Below, piece by piece: positions 43,801 to 52,246 of a stretch of DNA of 64,000 nucleotides. The notes beneath the pieces were generated by a model. It searched no databases. It worked only from the letters and a program-made list of their open reading frames with translations, and was not told where the DNA came from. Source of the stretch: Haladaptatus halobius (lineage in GTDB: Archaea; Halobacteriota; Halobacteria; Halobacteriales; Haladaptataceae). The stretch is from the NCBI RefSeq assembly GCF_020618475.1, contig NZ_CP085341.1, positions 124,001-188,000 on the forward strand. The letters are read 5' to 3'. How positions within the stretch are numbered: position 1 is the first letter of the stretch; each line of letters begins with the position of its first letter. Both the position numbers and the translations under genes were made by a program.

Positions 43801-44104
43801 GTGGCTCAGTAGTGGTGATTACTTCTCCCTCGATCACTGATTTCAAGTCTTCCGGCCCCGTTTCATCGGTGAAGGTGACGAGCGTTGGAACCGCATAATC
43901 AGTGGCGGTGTGGTTAAGTACGTACTCGTACTCGGTCTCCATCTTCTCGGAGGAAACGCTCGCGCTCGCGTTGCCTGGAAGGGCGAGCGCTGCACCGGTC
44001 GCCGCCGACAATCGTACGAAGGTGCGTCGATTGATGGAACTGTCTGTGAATCGATCGGTTTGTTCGTTGCTTTGTCCATTGTGGTTAGTAGGGATATCTG
44101 TCAT
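40865..44104 (-). CDS. Tat-exported M14-type zinc carboxypeptidase
   Basis: A 1079-residue protein from the ATG at 44104. Tat signal NRRTFVRLSAATGAALALPG (residues ~26-45). M14 zinc site: His228-x2-Glu231 in SIHGLERAG and His374 in ADLHGALH; DTNRQYP (Asn309/Arg310) for carboxylate binding; NPDGW (268-272); Glu484 in SMDFEMAY as the catalytic base. After the catalytic part come beta-rich domains and a last ~130-residue module (SDDGSTFTAGQTDQID, YTYFVEAPDSTGSYEFGPIEV) also found at the end of the 45733 protein. Secreted peptidase; third of three collinear protease genes. Confidence 0.85.
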   Translation of the reverse strand: MTDIPTNHNGQSNEQTDRFTDSSINRRTFVRLSAATGAALALPGNASASVSSEKMETEYEYVLNHTATDYAVPTLVTFTDETGPEDLKSVIEGEVITTTEPQPAAYTQLTTTEAQTAADLPTAETLSHSPGSNPFWRLGYYPFGVFPEPRRSTGFIDYEQMIDGLNHLESQHSDRLNVYSIGKSPGHYNYLTDREDPKELYVAEVTNDIADEAAFREKTKIMYSLSIHGLERAGAEAGSRFIEGLLRGNETNTAQLLDDLVLVFVYPNPDGWVAKHPQYESGWQLAGPEGGAPVIPFYERGTAEVYDTNRQYPTVGWIDPAEFPGEPTGANLTDDEPGIDDDVPDAIYEHVPDTLSFVEHFRNYENLEFGADLHGALHLPEFVLGLISQHQFSNDQFHKLYQLNREVDETLEAALETWTTIGDLQETLTGDTNIKVLYETLPEEAFDYGGIWDTIGYTDAGFFGDWMAHPKELGGLGLTSMDFEMAYSHMVGANVYDPELVRMQVLGYRTAIRTIAEYATKNVESFIDTAGDSVAYVTTDSLTRSSDDLSFIQNPNKGSSTTNGTNETSLTLDAGGVSTAEQTVADDVDELSVQVQPRPDTLVNVELRGPDGTTVRSFDLPEAGRSTGDLPEFAVNNPAAGTWTVAVTNILKSAGEATVVFGTLSSSGINPDPKEVLGYSQREYEVDPLVYFEDITGETTAAVDPLTVADVKGGTHLDYDHLVVIHDDAITDTGYIDALDEFVDSGGNLVVTDTGVQLLGPMTNDLAAGIDGKHIDSREDLYLGYIGVSPPSVAVTGGDSGNKNGDHPLLEDTREIQKQLYKIVPLGYNVGYEAPMTVIDPNAFKNANDTNTVATIAGRTSGANDWVGAGSLTHRGESPADDPGDGIHVIGGLLPPASQEHLHPFGLLDYTVSFFGQTVLVNALDATQIRKIDGEVVRTFGEADNFAVDAPPIPFSVSGSRSDDGSTFTAGQTDQIDIAVTPSDKSTVRDIVPTEWTVKTGFSDDVERVEQADGVKYVYFATQAAADEKTSYTYFVEAPDSTGSYEFGPIEVNPTIRDSWITVDSTTETNYVAGANTNA

Positions 44105-44135
44105 GATTATGTTGGAAGTGGTGTTATGTTTATAG

Positions 44136-45689
44136 TCAGTTATCGATGATCGAGTCGCTCGCTTCCGCAAAAGTCGCCCAATTGCCCGTCTCAGCTCGTT
44201 TGGCTGCAGCGATAGCGTCAACGAACCCAGTCCCAATGTTGATGGCCGTGTACTGATCGGGATGGTAGTTCGTCGCGGTCGCCTCGACCGTATTGATCAC
44301 GTCGATCGGATCGGGCGTCCCGGCGTTGTTCTGCTGGTAGGCGTCGATGATGAGCGTTACACACCCCGCTGTCACCGGACAGGACATACTCGTGCCGCTA
44401 ATTTTCCCATACCAGATTTCGCCATCCTGTTCGTTTGGATCACCGAGACTGGGATAAGTCTGCAGCGCGTCGGCCGGTGAGAGCGTGCTCATCACGAGAT
44501 TCCCCGGTGCGCCGACGCCGTTACGATAGACGCCATAGGGCCGTGAGGGCTCTTCGCCACTCTCGTAGTCATAGATGTCTTTGATGTTCTCGAGTGCTGT
44601 CTGGCGGTCGTAGTTCGAGGGACCATCGAAATCGCGCGGTCGTCCACGCGAGGAGAACTCCGTGACTCGGCGATCCGGTTTCGGATTCGTTTCGTCGAAC
44701 GTCGCGGCGACGCCGATTGTGTAGGGCAGTTTGGCATGTTGGCTGAGCGTCTTCTCGCCCGGACCGCTGTTACCCGCCGAGAATAGCGGAACAATTCCTT
44801 CCTGAAATGCGTACCATGCAGCAACGTTGACCGGCTCGTGCGGGTCGACGTCTTTGCCGTCGGTGACCGGGCCGTAGGAGTTCGAGACAACCTGGATGTC
44901 GGTTTTTCCGTCACGCTTGCGTTCGATCAGGTGATCCCACGCCGAGACAATGTAGACCAGCAAGAGTGTAGCTCCGATGCTGTAGACAGTGAGGTCGGCG
45001 TCCGGAGCCATGCCCTTGTATTGGCCATCACTCTGGGTGCCGTCGGCGGCGATACTCCCGCCGGTGTGGGTGCCGTGACCGTTCTCATCGGTGTCGGCTG
45101 GCTTGACGTCCGCCCACGTGTACGGTTCGTCCTGTGCTTCCGGGACGCCGACGAACTGCCAGTTTGCCTGAAGATTATTCACGAGGTCGGGATGATCACC
45201 GTCAGTGCCGGTATCAAGGACAGCGGCGTGGACGGACTCACCAGTGTAGGGCCAATTCAGTCCGGTACCATCTTGAACGGGTTTAGCCTTGGTCAGCTCG
45301 CGCGCATCGTCGTTGTGCCACTCCAGTTCTTTGTTCGCGTATACACCCTGAACGCTCGGCCAGGTGGCGACGGTTCGGATCTGCTCGCTGGTCAGCACTA
45401 CAAATCCGATCGGGAGGACATTGAACTGGTGGAACCCATCAACGGCGAGCATTCCAAGTCGTTCGACATCGTCGTTACGCTGGAAGACGACCAGCGCCTC
45501 GTGTTTCGCGCTGGCGTCACTCAAGTCGAACGCGTCGTCAATGGTCGCCGAGGTGCTGGCGGTGGCCATGGCTGTTCCGCCGAACGACGCGACTGTTGTG
45601 CCGGCACCGACCGTCTTAAGAAACGTGCGTCTGTCCCATCGACTGGCGCATTTCGAATCGGTCGTCGGAGAGTCTGCCTGTTTCGTCAT
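44136..45689 (-). CDS. Tat-exported S8 (subtilisin-like) serine protease
   Basis: A 517-residue protein from the ATG at 45689. Tat signal DRRTFLKTVGAGTTVASFGG. An inhibitor-I9-like propeptide (ALVVFQRNDDVERLGM) precedes the catalytic domain: Asp159 in VLDTGTDGDHPDL, His205 in NGHGTHTGGSI, Asn307 in SAGNSG, Ser434 in SGTSMSCP. All four are present. The C-terminal module of the other two proteases is missing. A start at 45740, overlapping the previous gene's stop by 8 bases, is possible and would indicate translational coupling. Middle gene of the protease operon. Confidence 0.85.
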   Translation of the reverse strand: MTKQADSPTTDSKCASRWDRRTFLKTVGAGTTVASFGGTAMATASTSATIDDAFDLSDASAKHEALVVFQRNDDVERLGMLAVDGFHQFNVLPIGFVVLTSEQIRTVATWPSVQGVYANKELEWHNDDARELTKAKPVQDGTGLNWPYTGESVHAAVLDTGTDGDHPDLVNNLQANWQFVGVPEAQDEPYTWADVKPADTDENGHGTHTGGSIAADGTQSDGQYKGMAPDADLTVYSIGATLLLVYIVSAWDHLIERKRDGKTDIQVVSNSYGPVTDGKDVDPHEPVNVAAWYAFQEGIVPLFSAGNSGPGEKTLSQHAKLPYTIGVAATFDETNPKPDRRVTEFSSRGRPRDFDGPSNYDRQTALENIKDIYDYESGEEPSRPYGVYRNGVGAPGNLVMSTLSPADALQTYPSLGDPNEQDGEIWYGKISGTSMSCPVTAGCVTLIIDAYQQNNAGTPDPIDVINTVEATATNYHPDQYTAINIGTGFVDAIAAAKRAETGNWATFAEASDSIIDN

Positions 45690-45732
45690 GGTCTTGATTG
45701 GATTGGTGGTATGGTTACGAGTCGTGGTCAGC

Positions 45733-48309
45733 TCAGGCATTCGTACTCTGGCCGACGACCGCGTTCGTCTCAGCGGTGCCGCTCACCGCTACCCACTCGC
45801 GGTCGCTCCGCGTTTTGTAGACATCGGTGGTGACCTCTACCGGCCCGAACTCGTAGTCGCCGGTCTCGCTCGGCGCTTCCGCGAAGTAGGTGTAGCTGTG
45901 GTCGATTGTGGCGTCTTCCGCGTTCGTGGCACCGTCGCCGTTCCGGTCGAAGTAGACGAAGTTGGATTGGCCGTCGGGTGCGGGGACGACTTTCGATACG
46001 TCGCTTGGCTCTTCGAGCACGTCCCACTCACGCGGAACCCGATCCCGCACGATAACAGGCGTATCCGCGTGAATCTCGATATCGATTTGGTCGGTCTGGC
46101 CTGCCGTGAATGCCGAGCCGTCGTCTGTCCGGGTTCCGCGGACAATCAGATCCGTCACGGTTTCGACCGAGAGGTCGAAGTGCGCCTGTACGTCGAAGCT
46201 ATTGAACACACCGGGGATATCGACGAGCTTCGCAACGACGTAGTACGTGCCGCCGTCAGTGATCTCACCCTCATCGTTCGTCTCGACTGCCGCGAACTGC
46301 ACCGACGCGTTCCCTTCGATGCCTTGCGCCTTTGCGACAATGTTTGGTTCGCCGTGCTCGCTCGGATATTCGGCGTCGTAGACGAACAGATCGATATGTG
46401 GGTTGCCCTTCGCTGCATCCTTGTTCCCGCCGGAGAGGTGACTGAAGTCGACACTCACCTCCAGCACGCTCGGATCCGGCGCGACGTAGCCTGCAACCGC
46501 TCGGGAGTCGTCAGGAATATAGAGTCCGACGGTCTCGGCGGTCGTCCCCGTCAACTCGCGCGAGACAGCGTCGACCGCTGCATCGGGGTTCACCCGACCG
46601 TAGCCTTCGTAGGGGTCACGGCCGCCGAACTCGTAGGTTGGTGTGTGCGCCTTGTGGTACGGCGCAGCGGTGAAGACCGTCTCACTCGCCGTCGTCAGTA
46701 GTACCTGTTTGAGCCGCATCACGTCGTTGAAGTCCGTCTCATCGGGTGCTGGAAGCGCGATGGAGTCCGGTGCGTCGAACTCCATCGCTTGTGCGACTAA
46801 CCCTGCGATGCCGTTCGTATATGGACTTGCCATCGAGGTACCGGCCTTTTCGATGTAATCGCGGATGGGCGGTTGTTCGCTCTCGAGCTTGCTGGGATCG
46901 CCGTTTTTCGCGGCGTTGATGAGATCTGTCGAGGCTCCGCCCGGTGCAGTGACGTCGGGTTTTAGGTAGTAGTCAAGCTCGTCCTCGTCGACGGCTCCCA
47001 ACCCACCACTGGAGTAATCGACGATGCCGTCGAAGGGGCCTGTCGAGACCACTGAAATGGCTTCGTCGGCGACGGCGGGCGCACTGTTGCCATTGGCGGG
47101 GGTATTACTGTTACCCGCGGCAGCAACAGTCAGGATGCCTCCGTGGGCCATTTTCTTGATCGCCTCGACGACCCCGAATGAGAGCGTACCACCGCCTGCA
47201 CCGATCGGCGCTCCGCCGAGGTAGCCCCACGACATATTGATCGATCGGAGGTTAAACGTATCAGCGAACCACTCGGCGTTCTTCCCGAGGTCAAGTGTCG
47301 GGTCGCTTAGTCCGCCGAGTCCGACTAAGCTCTGATTTGGTGCAAGTCCGCTGTGCACCGAGGAACCGCCGGCTGCCGTGCGGTCGCCGGTCGTCTCCTG
47401 CGGGTCGAGAAACGCGCCGACGCTCACTCGCTCCGCCCGGCCGGTTGCTACCGTCTCTCCGGTCTTCGGTCGGACATAGACGGTGTACGTCGCGGTTCCC
47501 GACGTGTGAACGGTCGGCGTGTCGGCGACGATGTTACTTCCATCGAGACCCTTATCATCAATGACGGTCGCGTCTCCCTCCTGAAAGTCAGTGCGGTCGA
47601 GCGTCTGTCCATCTGGCCCCTCGATGACGAGACCGATGAATTCACCGTATACGCTGGCATAGACACCCGTTCCTGCTTGTGCCTCAACTTCGTAAGTAAG
47701 GACATCTCCAGCAGCGAGGATCGCGTGTGGTTCGTCTTTTTGGACAGTGTCGAAGTCGATTGCGCTTGCACGACCGCTACCGGCCATGATCGAGGAAACA
47801 TGTGATCCGTGACCGTTCTGGTCGCGGGGTGCATCTCCAAGCTCACCGTACTGATCGTTCGCATCATACCACCCGACGACTTTCGGTGTCTGAGCGGTAA
47901 CGTTAGCCGGGTCGATATCCGCAAACGGGTCGTTGCCACCTTTGAGGAATGGTTTGCTCCACGGATGATCTGAATCGCCATCGTCATCGGGATCCTTGTT
48001 ATTAAATCCAATGAGGATGCCATTCCACGGTCCAAGGTCAGGATGACGCGCTTCGATACCGGTGTCGGTGAGGCCAATGGTACGGTCGGGACGACCGCGG
48101 TAGCCCCGCTTCCAGACCTTGCTGGCCTCCCTCACTCGCCAATTTCGATAAATACCAACGTCTGCGCTCGCGGCTGTCACGGTTCGTGTACCGATGCCAC
48201 CGAATAGTCCCATTCCAGCGAGCGTTCCGCTTGTTGTGAGGAATCTTCGACGGGAGAATCCGTTCTCGTTGTCGGTCTCTACCTCATCTTGCGTATGGTT
48301 CTCAACCAT
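45733..48309 (-). CDS. Tat-exported multidomain S8 serine protease
   Basis: An 858-residue protein. Tat signal FSRRRFLTTSGTLAGMG. Catalytic Asp82 (TDTGIEARHPDL), His167 (NGHGSHVSS), Asn400 (AAGNS), Ser492 (AGTSMASP). Between His and Asn lies an inserted ~130-residue beta domain (LTYEVEAQAGTGVYASVYGEF to TYTVYVRPKTG) resembling a PPC-like fold. After the protease come a beta domain (VSVDFSHLSGGNKD) and the last ~120 residues (TDDGSAFTAGQTDQIDIE, YTYFAEAPSETGDYEFGPVEV), shared with the M14 protein. First gene of the three-gene cluster. Confidence 0.86.
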   Translation of the reverse strand: MVENHTQDEVETDNENGFSRRRFLTTSGTLAGMGLFGGIGTRTVTAASADVGIYRNWRVREASKVWKRGYRGRPDRTIGLTDTGIEARHPDLGPWNGILIGFNNKDPDDDGDSDHPWSKPFLKGGNDPFADIDPANVTAQTPKVVGWYDANDQYGELGDAPRDQNGHGSHVSSIMAGSGRASAIDFDTVQKDEPHAILAAGDVLTYEVEAQAGTGVYASVYGEFIGLVIEGPDGQTLDRTDFQEGDATVIDDKGLDGSNIVADTPTVHTSGTATYTVYVRPKTGETVATGRAERVSVGAFLDPQETTGDRTAAGGSSVHSGLAPNQSLVGLGGLSDPTLDLGKNAEWFADTFNLRSINMSWGYLGGAPIGAGGGTLSFGVVEAIKKMAHGGILTVAAAGNSNTPANGNSAPAVADEAISVVSTGPFDGIVDYSSGGLGAVDEDELDYYLKPDVTAPGGASTDLINAAKNGDPSKLESEQPPIRDYIEKAGTSMASPYTNGIAGLVAQAMEFDAPDSIALPAPDETDFNDVMRLKQVLLTTASETVFTAAPYHKAHTPTYEFGGRDPYEGYGRVNPDAAVDAVSRELTGTTAETVGLYIPDDSRAVAGYVAPDPSVLEVSVDFSHLSGGNKDAAKGNPHIDLFVYDAEYPSEHGEPNIVAKAQGIEGNASVQFAAVETNDEGEITDGGTYYVVAKLVDIPGVFNSFDVQAHFDLSVETVTDLIVRGTRTDDGSAFTAGQTDQIDIEIHADTPVIVRDRVPREWDVLEEPSDVSKVVPAPDGQSNFVYFDRNGDGATNAEDATIDHSYTYFAEAPSETGDYEFGPVEVTTDVYKTRSDREWVAVSGTAETNAVVGQSTNA

Positions 48310-48580
48310 CTACACGTTCAGAAAAGTTCATTATTAAAAAATGTTTTGAAAATATAGTTATGATATTAAATTCGCATGATAACATCAATGTACATTTGGA
48401 CAGCGATATTTAGGTGGTGTTGGTTTCACGACTTCTTCGCATATCGTCGTGTTGAAAGTCGTCTGGAACATCTACCTCTAACCCGGTTCTCAGAGTCCAG
48501 CGAACATAGATCTACCTCGGAAGACGGGGATGATGGTCTTCTTATGTAGTATTCTCACCAATTACGGCATTGTCGTCGAC
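48310..48580. other. AT-rich promoter region of the protease cluster
   Basis: No gene. AT-rich directly upstream of the first protease gene (attattaaaaaatg near 48331 and ttatgatattaaattc near 48358), the expected promoter. Confidence 0.4.
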
Positions 48581-48823
48581 TTAGAGGATATGACATTCAT
48601 TGGCAGGGGATACACCGTATTTCTCTTCGACGAAAGTCTCTATAGCTCGAAGAAGCTTGGTGAGTTCTCGACTCAGGAAGCTGCAATCGACCATGCTACT
48701 GGATGAACAGAGGAAAATGCTTGAATGTGATTGGCCGTATATTGCGACATTATACGTACCATCGCCTCTTTCTTCCCAAACGATGGTCTTGAGCTGCGAT
48801 CTCGTCACTGAAAGATGAAACAA
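48581..48823 (-). CDS. Hypothetical small protein
   Basis: An 80-residue frame: VTRSQLKTIVWEERGDGTYNVAIYGQ looks like a beta-hairpin, then a Ser-rich stretch and a helix LLRAIETFVEEKYGV. Composition is moderately haloarchaea-like. No family recognised. It is transcribed toward the protease cluster. Confidence 0.35.
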   Translation of the reverse strand: MFHLSVTRSQLKTIVWEERGDGTYNVAIYGQSHSSIFLCSSSSMVDCSFLSRELTKLLRAIETFVEEKYGVSPANECHIL

Positions 48824-49130
48824 TCTGTTTGGAAGGTGTGCTTTGGAGAAACGTCACTCCCGCGTTCGAACTCGCGCTCGACGCAAACGCCGTGTGTTGC
48901 TTAAGCATCCAGCCGTGTTTGTCGTGCTGAGAGAACGTGATTAGCCCTTCGATAGTTGTTCGAGCCGCCTGCACGCCCTGTATACTCGCTTCCACGTGAG
49001 GTGTTCATCACACGCCATGGAGAACAGCGACCTGAGGCTATCAGCGGTTTTCATGAGTTTCCCTTTGAGCGTCTTCGTACCCTACTCGTTCCAGTGTTCG
49101 AACAGCTGGATGCGAGCGCGTACCCAAGAG
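48824..49130. other. Region with possible decayed gene
   Basis: A minus frame (48750-48995, GLITFSQHDKHGWMLKQHTAFASS) looks partly coding but has no recognised domain and overlaps the frame at 48581. I treat it as a possible decayed gene, not an annotated one. Confidence 0.35.
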
Positions 49131-49208
49131 ATGGCTTTGTACTACTGGCGGTGTGAGTCTTGCTGGGCGGAGGTCACGCGGAAGGATGCGCCTGAGGACT
49201 GCTGTTAA
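49131..49208 (+). CDS. Zinc-ribbon-like micro-protein
   Basis: A 25-residue frame: MALYYWRCESCWAEVTRKDAPEDCC. The pattern RCESCxxEVTRxDAPEDC resembles the front half of rubrerythrin/rubredoxin-like zinc ribbons in haloarchaea, with one CxxC and a terminal CC. Its stop TAA overlaps the next start (TAATG), the usual sign of translational coupling. A longer frame is open upstream but not coding-like. Confidence 0.5.
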   Translation: MALYYWRCESCWAEVTRKDAPEDCC

Positions 49209-49312
49209 TGGTGGACGATGATACTCGAAAGTGTCCGAAGTGTAGCACGCCGGTTCGGTCAATATCTATCTTGGGGCCGGAAACAGCGATTCTCGACCTG
49301 TGCGGACATTAA
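49208..49312 (+). CDS. Zinc-finger micro-protein
   Basis: A 34-residue protein: MVDDDTRKCPKCSTPV, then ISILGPETAILDLCGH. CPKC plus a terminal C-x-H gives a four-ligand zinc site; the pattern CPxCxTPxRSxSxLGPxxAxLxxCGH is familiar from small haloarchaeal zinc-finger proteins. Translationally coupled to the previous micro-gene. Function unknown; such proteins are often regulators or chaperones in haloarchaea. Confidence 0.65.
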   Translation: MVDDDTRKCPKCSTPVRSISILGPETAILDLCGH

Positions 49313-49402
49313 ATCTCAGCTGATCACAACATCCTCATAGACAGCACCTAATTTAAGTAACTAGCGTAATTACTTAATGCGATTTTACTCGAAAGTTATC
49401 CT

Positions 49403-49633
49403 ATGAGGAACCACTGTTCCACCAAGACTGAACACAAATCACAGATTCTTGTTTCGCTTCGCGATCGGCTCGTACCGTACACGCCGGTGCTCGTTGCAGC
49501 CACACTCGGTGAGGCCGTGTTCGTCACGGGGTTGTGGTTCCGAACCACAATAATCGATGCGTTACTCGCCAGCAGTGTTATGCTCTCTGTCTCATTGGTT
49601 GGCTATCGCTTTCTTGAAGAGCAAAGGCGGTAG
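49403..49633 (+). CDS. Small membrane protein
   Basis: A 76-residue frame: hydrophilic N-terminus (CSTKTEHKSQILVSLRDRL), helix 1 (PVLVAATLGEAVFVTGLW), helix 2 (IIDALLASSVMLSVSLVGYRFL), ending EEQRR. No family assigned. It follows the micro-zinc pair by 90 bases. Confidence 0.5.
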   Translation: MRNHCSTKTEHKSQILVSLRDRLVPYTPVLVAATLGEAVFVTGLWFRTTIIDALLASSVMLSVSLVGYRFLEEQRR

Positions 49634-49726
49634 CAGCTCACCGCCAGAACCGATGAACACCTCACGGCTACTAAAACAGCCTACTTTGTGAGAGGTGTAC
49701 ATTCTAGCTAATTATTTGTCTTGAAG

Positions 49727-49846
49727 TTAGACATGAGATACAACGAGATTGCGGGCGTACTCGCTTTGTGAATTACCGTTAGTCTCAGCAACTTGATCCA
49801 ACTGCTCGACGGTACTTTCGTTGAGTTGGACGGTAATGTTCTTCAT
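49727..49846 (-). CDS. 39-residue ribbon-helix-helix protein
   Basis: MKNITVQLNESTVEQLDQVA, then ETNGNSQSEYARNLVVSHV. This is a minimal CopG/Arc-like ribbon-helix-helix: strand (ITVQLN), helix A (STVEQLDQVAE), turn, helix B (SQSEYARNLVVSH). It would dimerise to bind DNA, either as an antitoxin-like regulator or a plasmid copy-control protein. No toxin gene is visible next to it. It is shorter than the usual minimum of automatic gene callers. Confidence 0.65.
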   Translation of the reverse strand: MKNITVQLNESTVEQLDQVAETNGNSQSEYARNLVVSHV

Positions 49847-51473
49847 TACCAGGCGATTGCGCCAGTCGTCACAAGAAAATCAGTCAGACGTGTGGCTGAC
49901 ATCTTAATCACACAGAGGTAGGTTAACTACCGAGTTTTGTTGATAAGAGCGACGCTGATCGACTGGAGCACGCGATAAATCGATGCAATAGGGGGAAGCG
50001 TGGGGAAGTGGGTTGCGTGTAGACAGGCAAACTCTCTCCCCACGAGTGTGGAGTGTGTGCTCCAGTAACATGAATCCAGAGGGTGAAGAATATCCTCATT
50101 GCTGTCACGTGGCCAAAGTGCCTAAGCATGAGAGTAACTAACACGCTTTGTCGGGTGGGGAAGGAACTCGGCTCGCTCACAGAGAAACCCATCAGCCTTC
50201 ATCCGACAACGTGAGAGGCATGCTTTTACACTATTGACGCACGTTTACCGAATTACTCCCACGTTCGGGATTCGTGTTCATCTGTCGAGAGTCACCGCTC
50301 AATTCCCTTGCCGCTTTCCAAACAACCTTGGCACTCACTAACATGGAGGTCGATGTCGGGATAACTTATCAAGAGGTTCGCCCCGACGAACGTGAGACAA
50401 CCCAATAAGCCCCGAAACCACTCACGTTTCGAACTATACTGACACCGTCGTCACACCTTCATCACGAACCACCGCCCCTTATAGAACCGAGAAAGAACCT
50501 TCGTAAATAGAAGTCTTATCGGAAATCGTTCTAGAACCCTATCGAAAAACTGGACTTTGATAATATTGTGGACTGATAGCCAAAAGACTTCAATAAAATT
50601 CTTTTTCTCGACTCGGCGATCTTCGTTGCGTGGTAGCAAGTAACGAGGAAGTTTTATTATTCATCTTCTAATCATTAGGGTTACGTCATCCGCTTGGCTG
50701 TGATCGCCAAGCAACATGAGGTGACGCGTACTGATGATCACTCACCTACCACACCCACCGCGTGCTGTTGACGCTAACAGCACCGCCTCTATCCGGAGTG
50801 CCCTCTAGCGTGATCCGGAACGTCTTCACCTGCGATCGTGGGATCAACAGGAGTGGTAGGATATGTGACTCTTCGGTCGCAACTCACCTCCACGCTTAGT
50901 TCATCCCTGCTCGGATCGCATAGGGCACCTGTCTTTGGCCTGCTCGATTTGAAGTCACCCTCAGCAATTACTGGAGAGTGAGTTCGGATAGGACGTCAGG
51001 GAGAACTGGCGTGGTTCTTTTCGATAGTACTGTTCATCAAGCAAGTTCAGGCTCATGTCGCATTGATAGCAAGGAGACGAAGCGACAACCGATGACGGAT
51101 CAGCCCCAATCGCACACGGCACGGTCGAATGAAGCAGACGACCATGTCTGCTACTCCCGTTCGTATAGACAACTCCGACGTGGAATCGGGATCCAACTCG
51201 CATAGTACGGGTGTTCGTATGACAACTGGGGCTTTGCACGCAAATCGGCTCACCATGTCCGACAGTGGTGAACCGGGGAGTGAGTACCCGATGTCAGAGC
51301 TGACGCACCGAATTCGCTAATTCGTCCACGGTAGCGAAATGGCGCTTAACCGCTATAAAGGAACGCGGTGGTCTCATGAGAGGCATCGCTGTGAGTCGTC
51401 CACGTGGCCCGGAGACAATCGCATCGCTAGCCAACCACGGCACTCAGCTGAACCATCAAAAGGAGCAAATCAC
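49847..51473. other. 1.6 kb gene-poor region with hairpins
   Basis: No supported gene in 1.6 kb. It contains hairpins at 50692-50712 and 50762-50783, a long-range complementarity 50745-50752 / 50853-50860, and a T-rich stretch near 50600. A plus frame at 51144-51320 (ending YPMSELTHRIR) may be the start of a decayed gene continuing in frame past a TAA into codons before 51474. Confidence 0.5.
50692..50860 (+). ncRNA. Candidate structured non-coding RNA
   Basis: Three pairings: GCTTGGC-tgtgatc-GCCAAGC (50692-50712); GTGCTGTT-gacgct-AACAGCAC (50762-50783, 8-bp stem); and CCTACCAC (50745-50752) with GTGGTAGG (50853-50860), which encloses the second hairpin. The density of perfect stems in a 1.6 kb gene-free stretch suggests a structured transcript or an element end. 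Strand is not decided by inverted repeats. No family recognised. Confidence 0.3.
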
Positions 51474-51746
51474 ATGAAACAACTGTTCGAGCAAGGATCG
51501 CAATACGAGAACTATTTGGTCGGCTCGATGGCCGACTACGTGCGAGCGAATTGGCGGCAGCTGTTCAAAGCTGCTCTGCTGATCGTGGCTGCACTACTCG
51601 GCCTCGTATGGGTCGGAACACTACTCAGCTACGCGCCAACAGTAGTCATGATGATCATGGTGTTTGCGCTCCTCACGACCCTGCCAGTAGTAATCTCCTA
51701 TATCGCTGTGCAAGCGGTCACAGTGGTTTTGAGACGTCAACAGTGA
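51474..51746 (+). CDS. Small membrane protein
   Basis: A 90-residue protein: EQGSQYENYLVGSMADYVRANWRQLFK then two helices (AALLIVAALLGLVWVGTLL and PTVVMMIMVFALLTTLPVVISYIAVQAV) and a basic end (LRRQQ). Starts at ATG 51474 with AGGAG 8 bases before it. No family assigned. Codons upstream stay open in the same frame (to 51321) but lack a good start. Confidence 0.6.
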   Translation: MKQLFEQGSQYENYLVGSMADYVRANWRQLFKAALLIVAALLGLVWVGTLLSYAPTVVMMIMVFALLTTLPVVISYIAVQAVTVVLRRQQ

Positions 51747-52246
51747 AAGACTGATTGACGTCTTCTCCCCTACACAGACTCTCAAGACAAGTATTCTTAG
51801 TCCGACTTCCCTGATCATAATATCTCGCGCAGGCTACAGTCTTTTTTACCTTTTATAATATATTTGATTAAAGATTTAGAAACGAAGAATATAAACGGCC
51901 ATTCCTGGTTCTCAACGAGAGACCACATTTTTGATCAGACACAACAAAGGGGACAGTATTACAAGAAAGGGTATTCGCCTAAGAAAGGTCTATCGCTACG
52001 GTAAACAGCGCTTACTCATATAAACAGTGAAGAAAGTAAGAGAACCTCCTTATATAATTGGCAAGAAGTTTGTTAGAGGAAGAGAGATCGATACGAACGT
52101 CTGTAGGATCGGAAATATAGCCTTTACAGAAGTGCTTATTCGGAAAGGATCGGTTTCTCTCGGTAATGACGCCAAAATTGCAATTTCTTTCCCCTCTACA
52201 TCGATTAGCAAAAGATAAGCCAAGTGCTTTCCAAGAAACGGTTGCA
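51747..52246. other. AT-rich intergenic region
   Basis: No gene seen over 500 bases. The T-rich run (tcttttttaccttttataat, near 51840) could terminate the preceding gene. AT content is high to 52150. Confidence 0.45.

Noticed and set aside
45364..46701. 445-codon plus-strand open frame opposite the protease genes
   Set aside because: It is the antisense of GC-rich coding DNA for two S8 proteases; composition is Arg/Val-rich, unlike acidic haloarchaeal proteins, and no domain is visible.
48750..48995. 81-codon minus-strand frame
   Set aside because: Part looks coding but overlaps another frame and matches no family I know; left as possible decay.
49923..50192. 89-codon minus-strand frame
   Set aside because: Ser/Thr/His-rich, no acidic bias, no domain.
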